NCBI RefSeq assembly: GCF_002068095.1
Contig: NZ_LWIG01000022.1
Coordinates: 6,224-62,326 of the forward strand
DNA length: 56,103 bases
From: Bradyrhizobium sacchari
GTDB taxonomy: Bacteria > Pseudomonadota > Alphaproteobacteria > Rhizobiales > Xanthobacteraceae
Direction of reading: 5' to 3'
Positions 8,159 through 16,505 of the stretch are shown one piece after another. Positions within the stretch are counted from its first letter, which is position 1. Every line of letters begins with the position of its first letter. Position numbers and translations under genes: made by a program. Under the pieces are notes generated by a model. It did not search any database and was not told the origin of the DNA. It worked only from the letters and a program-made list of their open reading frames with translations.

Positions 8159-9644
8159 CACCTTGTTCGTCCAGGAATCGCATGAGCGCATCCGTCTGCT
8201 GCGAACTGACGAAGGCGCCGATATAGCCGTCGGGACGTACCAGCACCCAGTCACCAGAGGAGGGGGCGTAGGCGCGGCGGAAGTGCTGGCCTTCGTCGAC
8301 GAGTTCGCCATCCGGGCCGATGCAGTGGATGTGCAAGCCTGTCCGCGCCGGCACGGCGTCGCGTTTGACCTGATAGCCAAGCAGCGTCCAATGAGGTCCC
8401 TTGAGCAGATCGAACAGGCGTGAGGGCTGTCCGGCGGCGCCGCGCAGCGGCGCATCCGGTGCACGATCTCCGGCAAGCAGCCCGGACTCGCGCTCCGGCT
8501 GCTCCAGCGTGAGCGGCGAACCGGGATAGCCGATGTCGAGCTGCTGCACCTCGCGGCCGCGCCTCAGCTCGCCGCGCCTGGCGGCACCCAGCAATTTTGT
8601 GGCAAGGCCGAGCATGCCGGCCGCGACCGGCCGGCGTTCGCTTTCATAGCTGTCGAGCAGAACTGCGGGAGCCCCGCCGATCACGGCGGCGAGCTTCCAG
8701 CCGAGATTGTAGGCATCCTGCACGCTGGTATTGAGACCTTGCCCACCGGTCGGGGGATGGATGTGAGCGGCATCGCCGATCAGGAATGCGCGACCGTTCC
8801 GGTAACGATCGGCAAGACGCGCATTCATTTGGTAGGCCGACGCCCAATGTACGGCGTGAACGCGAATATCGCTGCGCCCGGTACGTTCGGCGATCATGGC
8901 CGAGAGCCCTTCGGCCGACAGATCGACCTCGCCTTCGAGCGGGACCGGCGCCTGCAACTGGAAGAGCTCCGTTCCGGCCAGCGGACACAGCGCCATCTGC
9001 CGATCCATCGCACCGTCGTGGAAGCGATGCCACGCCCCGCGGTCCAGCCCCGTCAGCACAACATCGGCGACGATGGCACGCACGCCGAGCGTCTTGCCCG
9101 GAAAGCCGATAGCGAGCGCATGACGCACGAAGCTGCGACCGCCGTCGGCGCCGACGAGGTAGCGCACCCGGATGGTCTCCTCGCCATTCTTGCCTGCCAG
9201 GCGCGCGGTCACGCCGTCCTGGTCCTGCTCCAAGCCGGCCAGCTCGCAGCCAAACTCCACTTGCTGGCCGAGTTCGCGCAGGCGTTCGCGCATCACACCC
9301 TCGGTCTGGAACTGCGGGATCATCAGCGCCATGTGGTAGGGCTCGGCGGGGGTCGGGTCGATGTGCTCTGCGACCTCGGACTCGATGAAGCTTCCGTCGT
9401 CGCAATATTCGCGCTGGGGCGGGTAGGGGCCGCCGGCCGCGACGATGCGGTCGAGGATGCCGAGATCCTCGAAAATCTCCTGGGTTCGGGGCTGGATGCC
9501 CTTGCCGCGCGAGCCGTGGAACGGACCATCTTTCTTCTCGATCAGCCGAAACGAGACGCCCCGTCGGGCGAGATCGATGGCGAGTGTCAGGCCGGCCGCG
9601 CCTGCACCTGAGATCAGGACGTCCGCCGTGAATGGCTTTGTCAT
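8151..9644 (-). CDS. FAD-dependent aromatic hydroxylase (PheA/TfdB/MhpA-like monooxygenase)
   Basis: The 497-residue protein is a class A flavoprotein monooxygenase. It shows the FAD dinucleotide fold GAGAAGLTLA (13-22), the DG motif (VGADGGRSFVR) and the second FAD motif with GDAAHIHPPTGGQGLN, plus the thioredoxin-like C-terminal domain of phenol and hydroxyphenylpropionate hydroxylases. These enzymes use NAD(P)H and O2 to hydroxylate phenolic rings; the substrate here is not readable. ATG 9642-9644 follows a good GAGGG site; the frame stays open upstream. The gene is divergent from a MarR regulator with a shared operator. Its stop lies in the remnant of a SnoaL gene. Confidence 0.87.
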   Translation of the reverse strand: MTKPFTADVLISGAGAAGLTLAIDLARRGVSFRLIEKKDGPFHGSRGKGIQPRTQEIFEDLGILDRIVAAGGPYPPQREYCDDGSFIESEVAEHIDPTPAEPYHMALMIPQFQTEGVMRERLRELGQQVEFGCELAGLEQDQDGVTARLAGKNGEETIRVRYLVGADGGRSFVRHALAIGFPGKTLGVRAIVADVVLTGLDRGAWHRFHDGAMDRQMALCPLAGTELFQLQAPVPLEGEVDLSAEGLSAMIAERTGRSDIRVHAVHWASAYQMNARLADRYRNGRAFLIGDAAHIHPPTGGQGLNTSVQDAYNLGWKLAAVIGGAPAVLLDSYESERRPVAAGMLGLATKLLGAARRGELRRGREVQQLDIGYPGSPLTLEQPERESGLLAGDRAPDAPLRGAAGQPSRLFDLLKGPHWTLLGYQVKRDAVPARTGLHIHCIGPDGELVDEGQHFRRAYAPSSGDWVLVRPDGYIGAFVSSQQTDALMRFLDEQGVA

Positions 9645-9656
9645 GGGACCCTCGTT

Positions 9657-9675
9657 ATGTGTAATATGCACACAT
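9657..9675. promoter_or_regulatory. Probable MarR operator between hydroxylase and regulator
   Basis: The inverted repeat ATGTGT-N7-ACACAT occupies the short gap between the divergent hydroxylase and MarR genes, and a further ACACAT half-site lies at 9716-9721 inside the first codons of the regulator. MarR proteins typically bind such 16-20 bp palindromes over divergent promoters, so this is likely the site for both autoregulation and hydroxylase control. Confidence 0.65.
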
Positions 9676-9694
9676 TAAGAGAAGGATGGTTGGG

Positions 9695-10174
9695 ATGTCA
9701 AGAAGCGTGCAAAATACACATATTAAAAAACAGGTGCGTTCGCTTCACGAGGCGTTGATCGACATCCTCAGCGTGATGAACCGCCGGCAGGGCGACGACA
9801 TGATGATCCGCGAGGCGGGGATATCGCTCGATCGCGCGCTCTTTCCGCTGCTCGTCGGCATCGAGCGGCGCGGTCCGATCGGCGTCGTCGACCTCGCCGA
9901 TCGGATGGGACGGGACTACACGACGGTGAGCCGACAGGTGGCAAAGCTGGAAAGCCTGGGCCTGGTAAAGCGCCACGCCAGCGAAGCGGATCGCCGCGTC
10001 AGCGAAGCCACCATCACGCCCAGCGGCAAAGCCATGACGGATGCAGTCGACCGGGCGCGCGAACGGATCGTCGGCGGGATGTTCGCAAGCTGGGACGACC
10101 AGGATGTCGAGGACCTCGTGCGCTTGATGCGCAAGCTCGCAGACGCGATGATCACGTCAGGTGATCCAAGCTGA
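9695..10174 (+). CDS. MarR-family transcriptional regulator
   Basis: This 159-residue protein has the MarR winged-helix fold: dimerisation helices at both ends, a recognition helix region near DLADRMGRDYTTVSRQVAKL (about 70-90) and the wing with RHASEADRRVSEATIT (about 98-113), where the D-R pair is typical. It is divergent from the flavin hydroxylase and probably represses it until a phenolic effector binds. I chose ATG 9695 rather than ATG 9686 because AGAAGG then lies at correct spacing. Confidence 0.85.
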   Translation: MSRSVQNTHIKKQVRSLHEALIDILSVMNRRQGDDMMIREAGISLDRALFPLLVGIERRGPIGVVDLADRMGRDYTTVSRQVAKLESLGLVKRHASEADRRVSEATITPSGKAMTDAVDRARERIVGGMFASWDDQDVEDLVRLMRKLADAMITSGDPS

Positions 10175-10430
10175 AATCACGAACGCGTGTGCAGTTTCTC
10201 TGTACCGACAAACGTATTGCGCCGTTTCGCCACCTCGGTTGTCATGCCCCGGCCTGCCGCCTTCGCTAAAGCTCCGGCGGGCCGAGCACCCTTTTGGCCC
10301 GCCGTAGCCTTGGCGGAGACGGGACCGGGGCATCCAGTACGCCGCGGCCATCGGATTCAGTCACGACCGTCTCGGCGTACTGGATCGCCCGGTCAAGCCG
10401 GGCGATGGCACCTGTGCCCGAGACGTGCAG
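10175..10430. repeat. Intergenic region with ATCCAGTACGCCG palindromic repeat
   Basis: No gene is visible here. A 13-bp inverted repeat (10332-10344 and 10373-10385) matches the arms of the repeat near 2713-2769. It is flanked by GC-rich stretches (GTCATGCCCCGG..., GCCCGGTCAAGCCGGGC) typical of Bradyrhizobium-type intergenic repeats. The sequence just before 10430 also resembles 8070-8113. Confidence 0.6.
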
Positions 10431-10796
10431 TCACCGCCCCAGCTGCTTGGGGTCGTAATAGAACCGCTCCTCGATCAGCCGATCCCCGCGCCAGGTCTGC
10501 CATGCGATCTCGTCCAGCGTCCGCGTGACGCCTTCAGCATTGGTGAAGCTGAAACTCCAGCGCGTCGCGACGTGGTCGCCTTCGATCATGCTTGGCCCGA
10601 CGCGGACCGCATTGACCTCCTTGGAGGCTGCCAGCACGCCGCGCTCCTTGGCAACCAGCTTGTCGCGGCCGACCGTTGGTGCGGCGTTGTTCTCATAGGT
10701 GGCGGCATCCGGCGCGTAGAATTGTTCTATCGCGCCGATGAAATCTCCGGCTTCCAGTCGCTGCGCAAAAGCTTCGACGATGTCACGGCTGGGCAC
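10431..10796 (-). CDS. SnoaL-like / NTF2-fold small protein
   Basis: The 121-residue protein fits the SnoaL-like branch of the NTF2 fold: an N-terminal helix pair (IVEAFAQRLEAGDFIGAIEQ), then strands with WSFSFT and IAWQTWRGDRLIEERFYYDP. Such proteins are usually small isomerases, cyclases or hydrolases, but no activity can be assigned. It starts at GTG 10794-10796 behind GGAGG. It is divergent from a TetR regulator, with twin operators between them, so it is probably the regulated target. A fragment of a paralogue lies at 8114-8158. Confidence 0.75.
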   Translation of the reverse strand: MPSRDIVEAFAQRLEAGDFIGAIEQFYAPDAATYENNAAPTVGRDKLVAKERGVLAASKEVNAVRVGPSMIEGDHVATRWSFSFTNAEGVTRTLDEIAWQTWRGDRLIEERFYYDPKQLGR

Positions 10797-10813
10797 GGCG
10801 ACCTCCGATTAAA

Positions 10814-10850
10814 ACCGACTGATAGTCGGTAATTACCGACCGATGGTCGA
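10814..10850. promoter_or_regulatory. Tandem TetR operators
   Basis: Two adjacent inverted repeats share one design: ACCGACT-GAT-AGTCGGT (10814-10830, perfect) and ACCGACC-GAT-GGTCGA (10835-10850), centred 21 bp apart, two helical turns. They fill the gap between the divergent SnoaL-like and TetR genes, as expected for two regulator dimers on the same face of the DNA. Confidence 0.8.
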
Positions 10851-10894
10851 AAAGTCAACTGGCCGCTTGCGCCGAATTCGACTAGACGAGGGCC

Positions 10895-11485
10895 ATGGCG
10901 AAACAGGCGGAGCGGCGGGCGGCAACATCGGAGGCGATCCTGACGGCGGCGCGCCGGCTGTTCGGGACGCAGGGCTTTGCCGCCACCACCATGGACGAGA
11001 TTGCGGGAGGTGCCTCCATCGCCAAGGGCGCGGTCTATCACCACTTCCGGACCAAGGAGGCGGTGTTCGAAGCGGTGTTCGATCAGGTCTCGCGCGACCT
11101 CGTCGCCGAGATCGACCGCACCGCGCGAGCCGAGAAGGACGTGCTCGCCGCGATGGTCGCCGGCACCCAGCATTATTTTGCCGCGACCGCCAAGGGGCCG
11201 ACCGGCCAGATCATCTTGCGCGACGGTCCCGCCGTGCTTGGCTGGGAGCGCTGGCGCGAGATCGACGCGCAGCACTTCGGCGGCAAGATGCCGCGCGCGC
11301 TCTCCGCGGCGATGGAGGCCGGTCTGATTGCGCGGCAGCCGGTCGAGCCGCTGGCGCGGCTGCTGCTCGGTGCCGTGACCGAAGCCGCGGTCGCCTGTGC
11401 CGGCCGCGCCGATATCGCACGGGCGGGCGCGGAATATGCCCGCGCGTTCAAGTCGCTGGTCGAGGCGCTGCGCTCGCGCGACTGA
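10895..11485 (+). CDS. TetR-family transcriptional regulator
   Basis: This 196-residue regulator has a canonical TetR DNA-binding domain: ILTAARRLFGTQGFAATTMD, then SIAKGAVYHHFRTKEAVFEAVF (about 15-62), with a helical ligand domain after it. It is divergent from the SnoaL-like gene and next to two matching palindromes, so it very probably represses that gene and itself. The start ATG 10895 follows GACGAGGG. No ligand can be inferred. Confidence 0.87.
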   Translation: MAKQAERRAATSEAILTAARRLFGTQGFAATTMDEIAGGASIAKGAVYHHFRTKEAVFEAVFDQVSRDLVAEIDRTARAEKDVLAAMVAGTQHYFAATAKGPTGQIILRDGPAVLGWERWREIDAQHFGGKMPRALSAAMEAGLIARQPVEPLARLLLGAVTEAAVACAGRADIARAGAEYARAFKSLVEALRSRD

Positions 11486-11649
11486 TTGTGCTAAGTGACG
11501 GCAGCCTCGATCATCATGATCGCGGAGAAGCCCATGCCATGATATGGGGGGATCCGGCCCGGGAGCGCCGCGTTAGCGCAAGGCGGCCACCGGTCTTCCG
11601 ACAGGATCATGCTCGAACACGGCAACCCGCGCCCTGAAAGGACAAGAGC

Positions 11650-12630
11650 TTGGCTACGCGACTGAGGATCGGCACACGCAAGAGCGCCATGGCGCTGGCA
11701 CAGACGGAGGAGATCGCGCGCCGCCTGGCTGCCGCCGTGCCCGGACTCGACGTCGAGATCGTCAAGTTCGACACCACGGGCGACCTCGACCAGACCAGCA
11801 AGCTGCTGCCGCATGGCGGCAAGGGCGGTGCCTTCGTGGCGCAGATCCGCGCCGCCGTGCTGTCGGGCGAGTTGCAGGCGGCGATGCATTCGCTGAAAGA
11901 CATGCCGGGCAACGAGGACACGCCCGGCCTCGTCATCGGCGCCACGCTGTCGCGCGATCCGCCAAGCGATGCGCTGGTGCTGCGCGACGGCGTGACGCTT
12001 GAGGCGCTGCGTCAGTCCCGCGGCAAGGGCTTTAAGGTCGGCACCAATGCCGTCCGCCGCGCCGCCTATGCGCGGCGGTTGTTTCCGGATGTGGACGTGA
12101 TCCATTTCCGCGGCGCCGCCGACACCCGTGTGCGAAAGCTCGACAATGGCGAGAAGCAGCGCCTGCCGGATGGCGGCGCGGTGGGGCCGGCGGATGCGCT
12201 GATCATGGCGCGGTCAGGTCTCGATCGCGTTGGCCTTGCGAGCCGCATCGCCTACGAATTCACCGCAGCGGAGATGCTGCCCGCGGCGGGGCAGGGCATC
12301 GTCGCCGTTGAATGCGCCGCGCAGGACTGGCAAACGCGAAAAATCCTGTCGTCGATCGACGATCCCGCCGCGCATGCCTCAGCCGATGCCGAGCGCGAGG
12401 TGCTGTGGGTGCTCAATGGTCACTGCAATTCGCCGGTGGCGGGCTTCTCGACCATCGCCGGCGATCAGATGTCGCTCACCGCATCCGTGCTCGACCTCTC
12501 CGGCAACACCATCATCGAAGCCTCGCGCACGGGCCCGGCCAACCGCCCGCGCGAGCTCGGCCGTGCGGTGGGTCTCGATCTGCTGGCGAAGGGAGCGGCA
12601 GAGATCATCGAGCGCAGCCGCCCGCGCTAG
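11650..12630 (+). CDS. hemC: Hydroxymethylbilane synthase (porphobilinogen deaminase), divergent type
   Basis: The 326-residue enzyme condenses four porphobilinogens to hydroxymethylbilane in haem, cobalamin and bacteriochlorophyll synthesis. Against E. coli HemC the key residues are kept: the Arg in IGTRKS, Lys-Asp in HSLKDMP, the double Arg in TNAVRRAA, FRGAADTR, and the dipyrromethane-anchoring Cys in NGHCNSPV. Surrounding sequence is unusual: GGKGGAFV instead of GGKGLFV, and about 12 extra residues (KQRLPDGGAVGPA region) after KLDNG. The start is TTG 11650 behind AAAGGA. It converges on hemE. It may be the housekeeping enzyme or a paralogue; the window cannot tell. Confidence 0.85.
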   Translation: MATRLRIGTRKSAMALAQTEEIARRLAAAVPGLDVEIVKFDTTGDLDQTSKLLPHGGKGGAFVAQIRAAVLSGELQAAMHSLKDMPGNEDTPGLVIGATLSRDPPSDALVLRDGVTLEALRQSRGKGFKVGTNAVRRAAYARRLFPDVDVIHFRGAADTRVRKLDNGEKQRLPDGGAVGPADALIMARSGLDRVGLASRIAYEFTAAEMLPAAGQGIVAVECAAQDWQTRKILSSIDDPAAHASADAEREVLWVLNGHCNSPVAGFSTIAGDQMSLTASVLDLSGNTIIEASRTGPANRPRELGRAVGLDLLAKGAAEIIERSRPR

Positions 12631-12831
12631 ACTCTCACCAAATTTCTCATGAGGGCGATGATGTCATTATGCCCCTGTTTTGCCCGACGGGTCAAACCTC
12701 GGCGCGATCTGGTGCGATGACGCCTCGTCTGATTTCGGCGCGCGCTAAGTCATTGATCGCGCGTGATCTCTCTACTGTGCATGGGGTTGTTTTCGCACTT
12801 TTTTGTTTCCGCCCCTTAAGAGGCGGAAAAA
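12631..12831. other. Convergent hemC-hemE gap with palindromes
   Basis: Two structures are visible. One is a palindromic repeat TTTGCCCGACGGGTCAAA near 12681-12698, a type common in this genus. The other is a hairpin just past the hemE stop: TTTCCGCC at 12806-12813 pairs with GGCGGAAA at 12822-12829. In the hemE direction this hairpin is followed by A residues rather than T, so it is not a textbook terminator although its position suits one. Confidence 0.55.
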
Positions 12832-13866
12832 TCAGCCCCGCACGCGCCTGATCATCTGCTCGACATGGGCGATCGGCGTCTCCGGCTGGATGCCGTGGCC
12901 GAGATTGAAGATGAACCGCCCCTCAGCGAAATTGGCCAGCACGTTGTCGACCGCGCGGTCGAGCGCGGCGCCGCCTGATATCAGCACCAGTGGATCGAGA
13001 TTGCCCTGCACCGCGACGCGCGACTGTACGCGCTCGCGGATGAAGGACGGCTCCGCAGTCCAGTCGATGCTGACGCCGTTGACGTCGGTCGCCTCGACGT
13101 AGCCAGGCAGTTGCGCCGCAGCCCCGCGGGGAAAACCGATGATCTTGGCATCCGGCGCCTTCGCCCGCACGCCCTCCACGATGCGCCGCGTCGGCTCGAC
13201 CGACCATCGCACGAATTCGGTCGGCGGCAGCACGCCGGCCCAGGTGTCGAAGATCTGCAAGGCATCGGCGCCGGCGGCGAGCTGCGCCAGCAGATACTCG
13301 ATCGAGCTGTCGACCAGCACGTCGATGATTTTCGAAAATGCGTCCGGATGCCGGTAGGCCATCATCCGGGCCGGGGCCTGGTCGGGCGTGCCGTGGCCTG
13401 CGACCATGTAGGTCGCCACCGTCCACGGCGCGCCGCAGAAGCCGATCAGCGCGGTTTGGGAATCGAGCGCGCCGCGCACGATCTTCAATGCGTCGAACAC
13501 CGGTTGAAGCTTGCCGAGATCGGCGTGCGCGGCGAGCGTTGCGACCTTCGCCGGATCGTCGAGCGGCTCGAGCCGCGGGCCTTCTCCGACCTCGAAGCGC
13601 ACGGCGCGGCCGAGTGCGTAGGGGATCACGAGAATATCCGAGAAGATGATCGCCGCGTCGAAGCCGAACCTGCGGATCGGCTGCAGCGTGACTTCGGCCG
13701 CAAGCTCCGGATTGAAGCAGAGATCGAGGAAGCCGCCGGCCTTGGCGCGCACCTCGCGATATTCCGGCAGATAGCGGCCGGCCTGTCGCATCATCCACAT
13801 CGGCGGGACGGGTTGGCGCTGGCCGGAGAGCACGTCGATGAAGGGCTTTTTTGCAGGCTGGGGCAC
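12832..13866 (-). CDS. hemE: Uroporphyrinogen decarboxylase
   Basis: This 344-residue cytoplasmic enzyme removes four carboxyl groups from uroporphyrinogen III to give coproporphyrinogen III. Signature regions are clear: [18 protein letters not shown] (about 21-38), [12 protein letters not shown] with the catalytic Asp, [12 protein letters not shown], and the C-terminal [12 protein letters not shown] with its His. Length matches the family. The start ATG 13864-13866 gives [11 protein letters not shown]. It converges with hemC, so two consecutive tetrapyrrole steps (with HemD missing between them) sit tail to tail. Confidence 0.95.
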   Translation of the reverse strand: MPQPAKKPFIDVLSGQRQPVPPMWMMRQAGRYLPEYREVRAKAGGFLDLCFNPELAAEVTLQPIRRFGFDAAIIFSDILVIPYALGRAVRFEVGEGPRLEPLDDPAKVATLAAHADLGKLQPVFDALKIVRGALDSQTALIGFCGAPWTVATYMVAGHGTPDQAPARMMAYRHPDAFSKIIDVLVDSSIEYLLAQLAAGADALQIFDTWAGVLPPTEFVRWSVEPTRRIVEGVRAKAPDAKIIGFPRGAAAQLPGYVEATDVNGVSIDWTAEPSFIRERVQSRVAVQGNLDPLVLISGGAALDRAVDNVLANFAEGRFIFNLGHGIQPETPIAHVEQMIRRVRG

Positions 13867-13897
13867 GAACGGTCCTGAACGAGGTTATGGCCCCTGA

Positions 13898-14188
<291 letters not shown>

Positions 14189-14358
14189 CGGCGCGCCGGA
14201 TTCCGATCGGCTTGCTAAGGTCTTGTTAGCGATGCGCCGATTCCGGCGTCCGTAAGACTACTGGAAAGCGGGGAGATAGCCGCGTATTCCGGTAGTGATT
14301 TCAGAGTTCCCTAATAGAAGCGGCAGAGTTTCCGAATCGATCGGAGAAATTCTGCCGC

Positions 14359-16263
14359 ATGAGCGCCGCTACCCAAAGAGCCGGATGGAGCCGCCTGCCG
14401 CTACGCGCGGCGGCGTTCGTCGTGCTGACCTGCGCGACCATCCTCGGCGTCAGCGCCTGGCGCGAATGGGCCGCGCGCGATGCCGTGCTCAAGGGCGCGG
14501 AGACCGAGATGGCGAATGTTGCGCGCTCACTGACGCAGCATGCCGAGGACAGCCTCGATCTGCTCGATTCCGGCGTCGTCGGCGTCGTCAGCCGGCTGGA
14601 GATGGACGGCACCGGGCCCGCCACGATCGCCAAGCTCAGAAACCTCATGGAGGTGCGCAAGAAGGCGATTGAGCGTGTGCACAGCTTTGCCATCATCGAC
14701 GACCAGGGCAACTGCCTGACCTCGCCCGGCACGATCGGCTCGACGCTCAGCGACGACGCGTTCTTCCGCCAGCACCAGCTCTCGCCGAAGCGCGAGCCCC
14801 ATTTCGGACGCCCCGTGAAAAGCCTGATCGACGGCGAATGGGTCGTCACCTTGTCGCGCCGCTTCAACAAGGCGGACGGCAGCTTTGGCGGCGTGGTGCT
14901 CGCGACCATCAGCTCCGGATATCTGTCGCATTTCTATGAGCAGTTCGAGATCGGCCGCAACAGCTCCGTGTCGCTGACACATGACGACGGCCTGATCGTC
15001 GCGCGCTATCCGAGCAACGAGAAATTCGTCGCACGCAGCGTCGCCGACAAGCCGCTGTTTCGCAACCCGAGCCTGCAACGGCCGAGTGGCGCCTATCACT
15101 TCAAATCGCCGCTGGACGGCGCCGAACGCGTCAGCTTCTTCAAGCGCTCCAGCCGCTATCCGTTCTTCCTGCTCGCCACCGTCGACAAGGATGCTTTGCT
15201 GGCGCCCTGGCGCGCCGCCGCGGTTTCCCGCATGCTCTACGTGCTTGCGCTGGTCCTGCTGATCGCGATCATCGGCGCGGTGCTGGTGCGGCAGTTGCAG
15301 CGCGGGCAGCGCATGGCGGCCGCCCTGGTCGAGAAGGAAGCGCATTTCCGCCTGCTCGCCGAAGGCTCCAGCGACATGGTGACCCGGATCGGGCTCGACG
15401 AGCGGCTGCGCTACGTCTCGCCCTCGTCGGTTCGTGTTGTCGGCTGGCGGGCCCACCAGTTGATCGGAACGCCCGCGCTCGCGGGCGTTCATGCCGACGA
15501 CCTGCCACAGGTCCAGGCCCTCGTCGATGCCATGAAGAGCGGCCAGAAGGAGGAGGTGCGCGTCACCTACCGCAACTCGCACCGGCAGAAGGGCGAAGTC
15601 TGGCTCGAATCGACCATGCGGGTGACGCGCAAGGACAACGGCCGTGTCGACGGCGTGGTCGCGATCTCGCGCGACATCACCGAGCACAAGCAGCTGGAGA
15701 CCCGGCTCGAGACGCTTGCTATCGAGGACAGCCTCACCGGACTTGCCAACCGCCGCCGCTTCGACCAGCGGCTGAAGGAGGAATGGGCGAGGGCCTATCG
15801 CGACCGCTCCAGCCTCTCTTTGCTGATGGTCGACGTTGACTACTTCAAGGCTTACAACGACGAATACGGCCATCCCGCGGGCGATGTCTGCCTGCGCGTG
15901 GTCGCAAGGATCCTCGCGGCCGAGATGCTCCGCACCGGCGATCTGGCGGCGCGCTACGGCGGTGAGGAATTCGCCGTGCTGCTCCCGAACACCGACGCCG
16001 CCGGCTGCGCCCGGATCGGCGAACGGATCCGCGAGGCCATTCACCGGGAGGGCCTCGCTCACGCATCGAGCCCGCTTTCTGCATATGTGACCGTCTCGCT
16101 CGGCGGTGCGGCGTGCTGTCCCGCGTTCGAGCGCACCGCCGGGGCCGGTTCGCTGGTGGAGGCTGCCGACCGTGCGCTCTACGCCGCCAAGGATACCGGC
16201 CGCGATCGCCTGATGATGTCAGGCGAGGTCACGAACCTGCTGCCCAAGGCGGCGGGACAGTAA
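14359..16263 (+). CDS. Transmembrane sensor diguanylate cyclase (dCache-like, PAS, GGDEF)
   Basis: The 634-residue protein has an N-terminal membrane helix (about 12-32), a periplasmic region of about 240 residues with a double-Cache look, a second helix (about 292-312), a PAS domain (about 325-450, FRLLAEGSSDMVTRI and SRDITEHK) and a C-terminal GGDEF domain (about 465-625). The active loop is RYGGEEF, a permitted variant, and an inhibitory RxxD (RTGD) lies just before it, so it should make c-di-GMP with product inhibition. The ligand of the periplasmic domain is unknown. The start ATG 14359 follows GGAGAA. It is monocistronic. Confidence 0.9.
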   Translation: MSAATQRAGWSRLPLRAAAFVVLTCATILGVSAWREWAARDAVLKGAETEMANVARSLTQHAEDSLDLLDSGVVGVVSRLEMDGTGPATIAKLRNLMEVRKKAIERVHSFAIIDDQGNCLTSPGTIGSTLSDDAFFRQHQLSPKREPHFGRPVKSLIDGEWVVTLSRRFNKADGSFGGVVLATISSGYLSHFYEQFEIGRNSSVSLTHDDGLIVARYPSNEKFVARSVADKPLFRNPSLQRPSGAYHFKSPLDGAERVSFFKRSSRYPFFLLATVDKDALLAPWRAAAVSRMLYVLALVLLIAIIGAVLVRQLQRGQRMAAALVEKEAHFRLLAEGSSDMVTRIGLDERLRYVSPSSVRVVGWRAHQLIGTPALAGVHADDLPQVQALVDAMKSGQKEEVRVTYRNSHRQKGEVWLESTMRVTRKDNGRVDGVVAISRDITEHKQLETRLETLAIEDSLTGLANRRRFDQRLKEEWARAYRDRSSLSLLMVDVDYFKAYNDEYGHPAGDVCLRVVARILAAEMLRTGDLAARYGGEEFAVLLPNTDAAGCARIGERIREAIHREGLAHASSPLSAYVTVSLGGAACCPAFERTAGAGSLVEAADRALYAAKDTGRDRLMMSGEVTNLLPKAAGQ

Positions 16264-16286
16264 CGGTCCTCCCGCAGCAACATCGC

Positions 16287-16505
16287 TCAATAATGCGGCG
16301 GACGTTCGTTGGCGGGTCCCGGCGCATGGGCCTCGGCCTCCTGCAGCCGCTCGCCGAGCTCTGCGATCTTCCGCGTCAGCATGTCGATCTGCTTCCACTG
16401 CGCGGTGATGGTCTGGTTCAACGTCTCGATCGTGTCGTCCTGATAGGCGATGCGCATCTCCAGCGTGTCGATGCGCTCGCTCAGCGTCTTGATCTCATTC
16501 GTCAC
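16287..16505 (-). CDS. slyX: SlyX-family coiled-coil protein
   Basis: This 72-residue protein is largely one coiled coil (LSERIDTLEMRIAYQDDTIE, then LTRKIAELGERL) and ends with the Pro-rich tail typical of SlyX, PGPANERPPHY. Its function is unknown in all species. I start it at GTG 16503-16505, behind GAGGA, which makes it overlap the end of trhO by 11 bases; the two are likely translationally coupled. An ATG further upstream in the same frame would only add residues translated from the trhO repeat region. Confidence 0.82.
   Translation of the reverse strand: MTNEIKTLSERIDTLEMRIAYQDDTIETLNQTITAQWKQIDMLTRKIAELGERLQEAEAHAPGPANERPPHY

Noticed and set aside
10843..11637. Forward frame of 264 codons overlapping the TetR gene
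   Set aside because: It is a shifted frame of the TetR gene, which has clear domain motifs and its own start.
12806..12829. Hairpin after hemE as an intrinsic terminator
   Set aside because: In both reading directions the stem is preceded by T and followed by A residues, the opposite of a terminator; recorded only as a hairpin in the hemC-hemE gap.
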